NCBI GenBank assembly: GCA_002440665.1
Contig: DJUX01000014.1
Location: forward strand, 1 to 64,000
DNA from: Dechloromonas sp. UBA6271
GTDB taxonomy: Bacteria; Pseudomonadota; Gammaproteobacteria; Burkholderiales; Rhodocyclaceae
Length of the DNA stretch: 64,000 bases
Reading direction: 5' to 3'
A program made the translations under genes and the position numbers. The notes beneath the pieces were generated by a model, which saw only the letters and a program-made list of their open reading frames with translations, was not told where the DNA came from and made no database searches. Numbering within the stretch: the stretch's first letter is position 1; the number at the start of each line of letters is the position of its first letter. This document shows, piece by piece, positions 1 to 8,257 of the stretch.

Positions 1-1
1 C

Positions 2-859
2 GTCGCCGGCGGCATGGAGTCGATGACCAACGCGCCCTACCTGCTGCCCAAGGCGCGAGCGGGCCTGCGCATGGGCCACGGTCAGTTGATGGACCACATG
101 TTCCTCGACGGGCTGGAAGATTCGTACGGCAAGGAAACCCGTGGCCGCCTGATGGGCACCTTCGCCGAAGAATGCGCCACCACCTACGGCTTCACCCGCG
201 AAGCGCAGGACGAATTCGCCATCCGCTCGACCACCCGCGCCATCGAAGCCAGCAACAACGGCAGCTTCGCCTGGGAAATCGCACCGACGACCGTTGCCGG
301 GCGCAAAGGCGATGTCGTCATCGACAAGGACGAAGGCCCGTTTGCGGTCAACGTTGAAAAAATCCCCTCGCTCAAGCCGGCTTTCAGGAAGGACGGCACA
401 GTAACCCCGGCCAATTCCTCGTCGATTTCCGACGGCGCTGCCGCCCTGGTGCTGATGCGGGCGTCGCAGGCCGCCAGTCTCGGCCTCAAGCCGCTGGCCC
501 GCATCGTCGGTCATACGACCAACGCCGGCGTGCCGGCCCTCTTCCCCTCGGCCCCGGTCGGGGCGATGCAGAAATTGTTCGCCAAGACCGGGTGGACCGC
601 CGCCGATGTCGACCTGTATGAAATCAACGAGGCCTTTGCCGTCGTCACCATGGCGGCGCTGCACGATCTCCAGCTCGACCCGGCCAAGGTCAACATCCAT
701 GGCGGCGCCTGTGCGCTGGGCCATCCGATCGGCGCGTCCGGGGCGCGCATCGTCGTTACGCTGCTCGGAGCACTGAAGAAGTACGGGCTGAAGCGCGGTG
801 TCGCCAGCCTGTGTATCGGCGGTGGGGAAGCGACGGCGCTGGCTGTCGAAATGTGCTGA
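2..859 (+). CDS. Acetyl-CoA acetyltransferase (thiolase), 5' end outside window
   Basis: This is the C-terminal part of a thiolase, which condenses two acetyl-CoA or cleaves 3-ketoacyl-CoA. The reading frame is open to the left edge (VAGGMESMTN), so the start and the first catalytic Cys lie outside. Visible catalytic elements are NEAFA, the GGACALGHPIGASG loop with the catalytic His, and the C-terminal CIGGGE motif with the second Cys. An acyl-CoA dehydrogenase follows after 13 bp, so it belongs to a fatty-acid or branched-chain acyl-CoA degradation operon. The exact substrate cannot be read from the sequence. A second, complete thiolase lies at 24578-25759. Confidence 0.93.
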   Translation, partial: VAGGMESMTNAPYLLPKARAGLRMGHGQLMDHMFLDGLEDSYGKETRGRLMGTFAEECATTYGFTREAQDEFAIRSTTRAIEASNNGSFAWEIAPTTVAGRKGDVVIDKDEGPFAVNVEKIPSLKPAFRKDGTVTPANSSSISDGAAALVLMRASQAASLGLKPLARIVGHTTNAGVPALFPSAPVGAMQKLFAKTGWTAADVDLYEINEAFAVVTMAALHDLQLDPAKVNIHGGACALGHPIGASGARIVVTLLGALKKYGLKRGVASLCIGGGEATALAVEMC

Positions 860-872
860 ACGGAGAACGAAA

Positions 873-2009
873 ATGATTCTGACCACTGAACAGGAAATGA
901 TCCGCGACACCATGCGTGCCTTCGCGCAGGAGCGCCTCGCGCCCTTCGCCGCCGAATGGGACAAGCACCACACCTTCCCGGCCGAAGCCCTCAGGAAACT
1001 CGGCGAACTGGGCGCCTTGGGCATGGTCGTGCCCGAGGAATGGGACGGCGCCGGCATGGACTACATGTCGCTGGTGCTGACGCTGGAAGAAATTGCCGCC
1101 GGCGACGGCGCCACCTCGACCATCGTTTCCGTGCAGAACTCGCTGGCCTGCGGCATCACCATGAAGTACGGCACCGATGCGCAAAAGGAAGAATGGCTGA
1201 AGCCGCTGGCCCGTGGCGAAAAGCTCGGCTGCTTCTGCCTGACCGAACCGCACACCGGTTCGGATGCCGCCGCCATCACCACCCGCGCCGACCGCGATGG
1301 CGACTTCTTCGTGCTGAACGGCGTCAAGCAGTTCATCACCACCGGCAAGTACGCCGAGGTCGCCATTGTCTTCGCCGTCACCGACAAGGCCGCCGGCAAG
1401 AAGGGCATCTCCTGCTTCCTGATTCCGACCGCGACGCCCGGCTTCATCGTCGGCCGTACCGAAGAGAAGATGGGCCAGCACGCCTCCGACACCGTGCAGA
1501 TCATTCTTGAAAACTGCCGCGTGCCGGCCTCCGCGCTGCTCGGCAAGGAAGGCGAAGGCTACCGGATAGCCCTCTCCAATCTCGAAGCCGGTCGCATCGG
1601 CATTGCCGCCCAGAGCATCGGCATGGCGCGTGCCGCGTTCGAAGCGGCCGTGCGTTACGCCAAGGAACGCGTCACTTTCGGTGTGCCGATCATCGAGCAT
1701 CAGGCGGTGAACTTCCGCCTCGCCGACATGAACACCTTGCTCGACGCCGCCCGCCTGATGGTCTGGCGCGCCGCCACGCTCAAGGATGCCGGCAAGCCCT
1801 GCCTCAAGGAAGCGTCGATGGCCAAGATGTTCGCCTCGGAAGCGGCCGAGAAAATTGCCTCGGACGCCATCCAGATCCACGGCGGTGTCGGCTACACCAG
1901 CGACTTTCCGGTCGAGCGCATCTACCGCGATGTCCGTATCTGCCAGATCTACGAAGGCGCCAACGACATCCAGCGGCTGGTCATCGGGCGCAGCATCGCC
2001 GCCGAATAG
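873..2009 (+). CDS. Acyl-CoA dehydrogenase
   Basis: A 378-residue FAD-dependent acyl-CoA dehydrogenase that introduces the alpha-beta double bond into an acyl-CoA and passes electrons to ETF. Family landmarks are CFCLTEPHTGSD (FAD/substrate loop), FITTGKYA, the RIGIAAQSIGMARAAFE helix, and IHGGVGYTSDFPVERIYRD followed by ICQIYEGANDIQ, where the Glu of YEG is the expected catalytic base. The frame is open further upstream, but the ATG at 873 gives the standard N-terminus (MILTTEQEMIRDTMRAF) and has a GGAG site 8 bp before it. Length is normal for short- or branched-chain enzymes. It is co-transcribed with the thiolase. Confidence 0.95.
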   Translation: MILTTEQEMIRDTMRAFAQERLAPFAAEWDKHHTFPAEALRKLGELGALGMVVPEEWDGAGMDYMSLVLTLEEIAAGDGATSTIVSVQNSLACGITMKYGTDAQKEEWLKPLARGEKLGCFCLTEPHTGSDAAAITTRADRDGDFFVLNGVKQFITTGKYAEVAIVFAVTDKAAGKKGISCFLIPTATPGFIVGRTEEKMGQHASDTVQIILENCRVPASALLGKEGEGYRIALSNLEAGRIGIAAQSIGMARAAFEAAVRYAKERVTFGVPIIEHQAVNFRLADMNTLLDAARLMVWRAATLKDAGKPCLKEASMAKMFASEAAEKIASDAIQIHGGVGYTSDFPVERIYRDVRICQIYEGANDIQRLVIGRSIAAE

Positions 2010-2012
2010 GCA

Positions 2013-2061
2013 GCTGTTGCGGTCGACGCGCAAAAAAGGCCAAAAACCGCTGTCGACCGCA
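2013..2061. repeat. Dispersed GTTGCGGTCGAC element with 10-bp inverted arms
   Basis: The gap between two genes holds TGCGGTCGAC (2018-2027) and its exact reverse complement GTCGACCGCA (2052-2061), separated by an A-rich 24-nt loop. The left half with its A-rich tail matches elements at 7200, 29051 (reverse) and 63009. The structure could form a hairpin in the transcript. Function unknown. Confidence 0.75.
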
Positions 2062-2081
2062 GCATTCCAGGGAGGAGACAA

Positions 2082-3227
2082 ATGGGACCATTGCACGGCG
2101 TCAAGGTTGTGGAGTTCGCCGCCCTTGGGCCGGCGCCAATGGGGGCCATGCTGCTGGCCGATCTCGGCGCCGAAGTCTTGCGCATTGAACGCAAGGCAAG
2201 CGCAAGCGGCCGCCCGACCGCCGACTTGTTCGACCCGAAGATCGACATTCTCAACCGCAGTAGGCGCGTCGTCGCGCTCGACCTGAAAAAGCCGGAAGCG
2301 ATCGAAACCGCGCTGCGTCTGGTGGCCGGGGCCAATGTTCTGGTCGAAGGTTTCCGGCCCGGCGTCATGGAACGCCTTGGCCTCGGGCCGGAGGTTTGCC
2401 TGGCGCGCAACCCGCGCCTGATCTACGGCCGGATGACCGGCTGGGGCCAGAGCGGGACGCTGGCCAACACGGCGGGGCACGACATCAACTACCTGTCGCT
2501 GTCCGGCGCTCTGCACGCCATCGGCGAGCCGGGCGGCAAGCCGGTCGTGCCGCTGAACCTGGTGGCCGATTGCGGCGGCGGTGCCATGCTGCTGGCGCTC
2601 GGCGTGCTGGCGGCGCTGGTCGAGGCCCGCAGTTCCGGGCGCGGCCAGGTGGTCGACGCAGCGATGACCGACGGCGCCGCCATGTTGATGTCGATGATGT
2701 ACACGCTGAAGGCAATGGGCCAGTGGACGCAGGAACGCGGCAGCAACCTGCTCGACGGCGGCGCGCACTTTTACGACACTTATCAGTGTAGCGACGACAA
2801 ATGGCTGTCGGTGGGCGCCATCGAACCCCAGTTTTACGCGCTGCTGCTGGACAAGGCCGGCATCACTGATCCCGCCTTCCGCGCCCAATGGGATCGCGCC
2901 CAATGGCCCGCGCTCAAGGAAAAACTGGCGGCCGTGCTGCTGACCAAAACCCGCGACGAGTGGTGCGCCGCGTTCGCAGGCAGCGATGCCTGCGTCGCCC
3001 CGGTGCTCGACATGGACGAAGCGCCCTTGCACCCCCACAACCGTTCGCGCAATACCTTCATCGAGATCAACGGCGTCACCCAGCCGGCGCCGGCGCCCCG
3101 CTTCAGCCGCACGGTGCCAGCCATGCCGACTGCGCCGACGGTGGATGGCGATGCGGGCGCGGTGCTCGCCGACTGGGGCTTTGCCGGCGACGAGATCGCC
3201 GAATTGCAGCGGCTCGGCGCGCTGTAA
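2082..3227 (+). CDS. CaiB/BaiF family (family III) CoA-transferase or alpha-methylacyl-CoA racemase-like protein
   Basis: A 381-residue family III CoA-transferase fold protein. It starts MGPLHGVKVVEFAALGPAP with the typical LADLGAEVLRIE segment, then LDLKKPEA, GRMTGWGQSG and GHDINYLSLSG, where the Asp of GHD is the usual catalytic residue. It moves CoA between carboxylic acids, or acts as an alpha-methylacyl-CoA racemase; the sequence resembles the racemase branch (LALGVLAALVEARSSGRGQVVDAAM, YDTY, DACVAPVLDMDEA). A GGAGG site precedes the ATG. It is the third gene of the acyl-CoA cluster, and a racemase role in handling methyl-branched acyl-CoA before the dehydrogenase is plausible but inferred. 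Confidence 0.88.
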   Translation: MGPLHGVKVVEFAALGPAPMGAMLLADLGAEVLRIERKASASGRPTADLFDPKIDILNRSRRVVALDLKKPEAIETALRLVAGANVLVEGFRPGVMERLGLGPEVCLARNPRLIYGRMTGWGQSGTLANTAGHDINYLSLSGALHAIGEPGGKPVVPLNLVADCGGGAMLLALGVLAALVEARSSGRGQVVDAAMTDGAAMLMSMMYTLKAMGQWTQERGSNLLDGGAHFYDTYQCSDDKWLSVGAIEPQFYALLLDKAGITDPAFRAQWDRAQWPALKEKLAAVLLTKTRDEWCAAFAGSDACVAPVLDMDEAPLHPHNRSRNTFIEINGVTQPAPAPRFSRTVPAMPTAPTVDGDAGAVLADWGFAGDEIAELQRLGAL

Positions 3228-3395
3228 CGCAGTAACAGCTTTCAGGAACGGCTGACGGAACCCGCATTGCGGGCCGCCGCCCTTTCCCGGCATCCGATAA
3301 AACTGATTCCCGCACTACGCAATTCATCGTATTCCTGATCCAAGGTCCGCCCCGTAATCTGTCGCTGCACTGCACCAATTGCGGACGGATATTCC

Positions 3396-4973
3396 ATGAT
3401 CAGAAAATTACTCGTTGTATTGCTCTGCGCCGGCAGCCTGAGCGCCCATGCGGCGCTCGACCCGGCGCAGGTGCGCCAACTGGCGGCCGAGGATTCCAGC
3501 GACAAGGTGGCGGCGATCCGCCAACTCACCCAGACCGCCGACCCGGATGCCGTGCGCGTCCTCAAAGCGATGGCCGACGACAACCTGTACCTGGCCGGCG
3601 ACCAGACCGTCATCATCGAGGGCGACAAGGCTTTCGATGCCGCCACCGGCGAAGCGATCAAGATGCCGGCCAACCCGGAATCGCCGACCGTAAATAACCG
3701 GATTCGCGGCGAACTGGCCAGTGCGCTGGCTGCCCTCAAGCTGTTCGATCCCGATGTGACGGTCCGCCTCACCTCGGCGCAAAAACTGCAAAGCCAGGTA
3801 ACCCCGGAAATGGCGCCACTGCTGGCCCGCGCGCTGGAGAAGGAAAGCGATGCCCGGATCAAGGCGCTGCTCGTTCTCGCCCACGCCCAGGCCAACCTCG
3901 GCAACGAAGACCCGGAAGCCCGCATGGCGGCGGTCAAGGCGCTGGCTGAAACCTCCTCGCCGACGATCAAGAGCGTGTTGCTACCGCTCACCGAAAAAGC
4001 CGGCGAGCCGGACGACAAGGTGCGTTACGAAGCCATTGCCACCGTCAAAGCCATCGACAGCCGGCTGGCCATGGCCGAGAACTTCGGTCGCGCCTTCTCT
4101 GGCCTGTCGCTCGGCAGCATCCTGCTCCTCGGCGCGCTCGGGCTGGCGATCACCTACGGCGTCATGGGCATCATCAACATGGCGCACGGCGAGCTGCTGA
4201 TGGTCGGCGCCTACGCCACCTACGGCATGCAGACCCTGTTCCGCGCCTACCTGCCGGACTATCTCGACTGGTATCTGCCGGCCGCCATTCCGGCCGCCTT
4301 CTTCGCCGCCGCGCTGGTCGGCGTGGTGATGGAACGCACGGTGATCCGCTGGCTGTACGGCCGCACGCTGGAAACCCTGCTCGCCACCTGGGGCATTTCG
4401 CTGGTGCTGATCCAGGCGGCGCGCGTGCTGTTCGGCGCGCAGAACGTCGAGGTCGCCAACCCGAGCTGGATGTCGGGCGGCATCGAGATCATGCCCAACC
4501 TGATCCTGCCGTGGAACCGCATCATCATCGTCGGCTTCGCCATGTTCGTGCTCTTCCTGGTCTGGGTGCTGATGAACAAGACGCGGCTCGGCATGTTCGT
4601 CCGCGCCGTCACGCAAAACCGCCCGATGGCCGGCTGCGTCGGCGTGCCGACGGCGCGCATCGACACGATGGCCTTCGCGCTCGGCGCCGGCATCGCCGGG
4701 CTCGGCGGCGTCGCGCTGTCGCAGATTTCCAACGTCGGGCCGGACATGGGCCAGGGCTACATCGTCGATTCCTTCATGGTCGTCGTCGTCGGCGGCGTCG
4801 GGCAGCTTGCCGGCGCAGTCTGGGCGGCGCTTGGCCTGGGCATTTTCAGCAAGCTGCTCGAAGGCTGGGCCGGGGCGGTGATCGCCAAGATCGCCATCCT
4901 CGTCTGCATCATCATCTTCATCCAGAAGCGTCCGCAGGGCATCTTCGCCCTCAAGGGCCGCTTCGTCGAGTAG
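3396..4973 (+). CDS. urtB: Urea ABC transporter permease UrtB
   Basis: A 525-residue LivH-type inner-membrane permease of the urea importer. Residues 1-19 look like a signal peptide (MIRKLLVVLLCAGSLSAHA). About 200 residues of a soluble alpha-helical domain follow, as is usual for proteobacterial UrtB, then the permease domain with many membrane segments from about residue 228 (FSGLSLGSILLLGALGLAITYGVMGIINMAHGE). A typical GVMGIINMAHGELLMVGAY motif is present. urtC follows after 11 bp. The periplasmic urea-binding protein gene urtA, which normally precedes urtB, is not in the window: a CoA-transferase gene lies 168 bp upstream. Confidence 0.95.
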   Translation: MIRKLLVVLLCAGSLSAHAALDPAQVRQLAAEDSSDKVAAIRQLTQTADPDAVRVLKAMADDNLYLAGDQTVIIEGDKAFDAATGEAIKMPANPESPTVNNRIRGELASALAALKLFDPDVTVRLTSAQKLQSQVTPEMAPLLARALEKESDARIKALLVLAHAQANLGNEDPEARMAAVKALAETSSPTIKSVLLPLTEKAGEPDDKVRYEAIATVKAIDSRLAMAENFGRAFSGLSLGSILLLGALGLAITYGVMGIINMAHGELLMVGAYATYGMQTLFRAYLPDYLDWYLPAAIPAAFFAAALVGVVMERTVIRWLYGRTLETLLATWGISLVLIQAARVLFGAQNVEVANPSWMSGGIEIMPNLILPWNRIIIVGFAMFVLFLVWVLMNKTRLGMFVRAVTQNRPMAGCVGVPTARIDTMAFALGAGIAGLGGVALSQISNVGPDMGQGYIVDSFMVVVVGGVGQLAGAVWAALGLGIFSKLLEGWAGAVIAKIAILVCIIIFIQKRPQGIFALKGRFVE

Positions 4974-4984
4974 GGCTGAACCAC

Positions 4985-6096
4985 ATGCGCAAACCCCTCA
5001 CCCTTCGCATCCTGTCCGCACTGGACAGCAAAGGCTGGCTGGCGCTGGGCGTCTTCCTCGCCCTGGCGCTGGTCGTCGTCCCGCTGTTGCATCTGGCGGT
5101 ACCGGAAGACAGTGCTTTTCATCTCTCGACCTACTTCATCACGCTGATCGGCAAGATCATGTGCTACGCGCTGGTGGCGGTGGCGATGGATCTGATCTGG
5201 GGCTATGGCGGCATCCTGTCGCTCGGCCACGGGCTGTTCTTCGCCCTCGGCGGCTACGCCTTCGGCATGTACCTGATGCGCCAGATCGGCCGCGACGGCA
5301 GCTACGGCGCCGACATCCCCGACTTCATGGTCTTTCTGGACTGGAAGGAAATCCCCTGGTTCTGGAGCGGCAGCGACAGCTTCCTCTGGGTGGCGATCCT
5401 GGTCATCGTCGTGCCGGCGCTGGTCGCCTTCATCTTCGGCTACTTCGCCTTCCGCTCGCGGATCAAGGGCGTCTATTTCTCGATCATCACCCAGGCCCTG
5501 ACCTACGCCGCGATGCTGCTCTTCTTCCGCAACGAAACCGGCTTCGGCGGCAACAACGGCTTCACCGACTTCAAGCGCGTGCTCGGCTTCAGCGTCACCT
5601 CGCCGGAGACGCGGCTGGTGCTGTTCGGGCTGACCGCCGTGATGCTCGCCGTGACGCTGGTCTTCGCCTCGTGGCTGGTCAAATCCAAGTTCGGGCGCGT
5701 GCTGACGGCGATCCGCGACGCCGAGTCACGCGTCATGTTCATCGGCTACAACCCGCTCTGGTACAAGCTGACCATCTGGGTCATCTCGGCCGTGCTGTGC
5801 GGCATCGCCGGCGCGCTTTACGTGCCGCAGGTCGGCATCATCAACCCCTCGGAAATGAGTCCGGCCAACTCGATCGAGATCGCCATCTGGGTCGCCGTCG
5901 GCGGGCGCGGCACGCTGATCGGCCCGATCATCGGCGCCTTCGTGGTCAATCTCGCCAAGAGCTGGTTCACCGTCAGCTTCCCGGAATACTGGCTGTTCTT
6001 CCTCGGCCTGTTGTTCATCGTCGTCACGTTGATGCTGCCGCAAGGCCTGGTCGGCCTGTGGAAGAAACTGATGGCCAGAAAAGAAGGAGCCGCAGC

Positions 6097-6100
<4 letters not shown>
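4985..6100 (+). CDS. urtC: Urea ABC transporter permease UrtC
   Basis: A 371-residue LivM-type second permease of the urea importer. It has about ten hydrophobic segments and the family signature AMDLIWGYGGILSLGHGLFFALGGYAFGMYLM, plus the cytoplasmic coupling loop near RVLTAIRDAESRVMFIGYNPLWYKL. The frame is open upstream into urtB, but ATG 4985 gives the expected N-terminus. The stop TGA overlaps the ATG of urtD, indicating translational coupling. Confidence 0.96.
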
Positions 6101-6927
<827 letters not shown>

Positions 6928-6975
6928 GGGTTTTCGCTTTTCTCAAGCCTTGGGTTCCGCGCTTGAGGCGCGGGC

Positions 6976-7504
6976 ATACTTTCTTTTTGATGGCAAAAAG
7001 AAAGTAGCCAAAGAAAAAGCCACCCCTGGGTCGGCGCCCCTGCGGGGTTCCTTGCGCTACTCGGCAGACCGGGCGGCTTGCCTAAACTCGCCTGCGGCTC
7101 AGACAAGGCAAGCCGACTGCCCCCGGCCCGCCTGCGTTGCTCAGCGCCTTCCAAGGGGCCCGAAAAACGGGGTGGCTCAAAGAATTCTCGAAAAATTTGC
7201 CTGTTGCGGTCCACAGCCAAAAAAGGGCAAAAATCAAATTCACAATCCCATCTTAACCCCGGACGCCTTGCTCCTCCCCCTGACAAGGGGGAGGCCGGGA
7301 GGGGGTTTGCTTTCCGGGCCCCTTGGAAGGTGCCGAGCAACGCAGGCTGGCGCGGACAAAGGGCGAGCACTGTTTGAGGGGCGAAGCCCCGAGTTGCGCA
7401 GCCCCCGCGTCAGCCGAGTAGCGCAGGGAACCGGCGCAGCCGGCACCGACCCAGGGTCGCCTTTTCTTTGCTTACTTTCTTTTGGCGAAGCAAAAGAAAG
7501 TAAG
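6976..7504. repeat. Large imperfect inverted repeat between urtD and urtE
   Basis: This 636-bp gap (6928-7563) holds no convincing gene. The left arm (about 6976-7162) and right arm (about 7315-7504) are imperfect reverse complements. The outer ends share ACTTTCTTTT...AAAGAAAGTA.CAAAGAAAA and CCCTGGGTCGG; the middle shares TGCGCTACTCGGC; the inner ends (7124-7162 and 7315-7352) share CCTGCGTTGCTC and CCTTCCAAGGGGCCCG. The outer ends also contain small hairpins. AAAGAAAGTA-type repeats are known as dispersed non-coding elements in proteobacteria. The unpaired centre carries one copy of the GTTGCGGTC element and an AGGGGGAGG-rich segment. Confidence 0.85.
7200..7234 (+). repeat. Dispersed element copy (variant core)
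   Basis: CCTGTTGCGGTCCACAG followed by CCAAAAAAGGGCAAAAATC lies in the loop of the large inverted repeat. It differs by one base in the core from the copies at 2013, 29051 and 63009 and keeps the A-rich tail. Confidence 0.6.
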
Positions 7505-7563
7505 ACGCCCCGCAAGGGCGGAACCCCATGCCAAAAAATGCCCCCCAGCAAGGAGCAGCAAGA

Positions 7564-8256
7564 ATGCTAACCATCGACAACCTCCACCAAGCCTACGGCG
7601 GCTCCCACATCCTCCGTGGTCTCTCCTTCGAGGTCAAAACCGGCGAAGTCACCACCCTCCTCGGCCGCAACGGCGTCGGCAAAACGACGCTGTTAAAATC
7701 CCTGATGGGCCTCGTCAAAACAAAATCCGGCAGCATCACCTTCGACGGCAAGGACATCACCCACCTGCCCCCGCACGAACGAGTGAAAGCCGGCATCGGC
7801 TACGTCCCGCAGGGGCGCGAGATCTTCCCGCGCCTCACCGTCGAGGAAAACCTGCTCATGGGCCTCGCCACCAAACCCGGCAGCACACCGATTCCGAGCC
7901 GCATCTTCGACATGTTCCCGGTCCTCAAGCAGATGATGCACCGCCGCGGCGGCGACCTCTCCGGCGGCCAGCAGCAGCAACTCGCCATCGGCCGCGCGCT
8001 GGCCATGGGGCCGAAGCTGCTGATCCTCGACGAGCCGACCGAAGGCATCCAGCCGTCGATCATCAAGGACATCGAGCGCGCCATCCGCATGCTCGCCGCA
8101 ACCGGCGAAATGGCGATCCTGCTCGTCGAGCAGTACTACGATTTCGCCGAATCCCTGGCCGACCAGTACCTGCTGATGGAACGCGGCGAGTTCATCATGC
8201 GCGGACGCGGTGAAACCATGCCGCAGGATGGGGTACGCGAGGCACTGGCGGTCTGA
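7564..8256 (+). CDS. urtE: Urea ABC transporter ATP-binding protein UrtE
   Basis: A 230-residue LivF-type ATPase. It has Walker A GRNGVGKTTLL, YVPQGREIFPRLTVEENL, signature LSGGQQQQLAIGRALA and Walker B LLILDEPTEGIQPSI, ending with a LivF/UrtE-like tail. An AGGAG site at 7551-7555 selects the ATG at 7564 over upstream in-frame starts that run into repeat DNA. It completes urtBCDE but needs either read-through of the inverted repeat upstream or a promoter within it. Its stop lies next to the stop of the convergent antiporter gene. Confidence 0.95.
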   Translation: MLTIDNLHQAYGGSHILRGLSFEVKTGEVTTLLGRNGVGKTTLLKSLMGLVKTKSGSITFDGKDITHLPPHERVKAGIGYVPQGREIFPRLTVEENLLMGLATKPGSTPIPSRIFDMFPVLKQMMHRRGGDLSGGQQQQLAIGRALAMGPKLLILDEPTEGIQPSIIKDIERAIRMLAATGEMAILLVEQYYDFAESLADQYLLMERGEFIMRGRGETMPQDGVREALAV

Positions 8257-8257
8257 A

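Noticed and set aside
756..3293. 845-codon open frame on the minus strand
   Set aside because: It is antisense to the thiolase, acyl-CoA dehydrogenase and CoA-transferase genes, has no recognisable motif and an odd His/Arg/Gly-rich composition: a shadow of high-GC codon usage.
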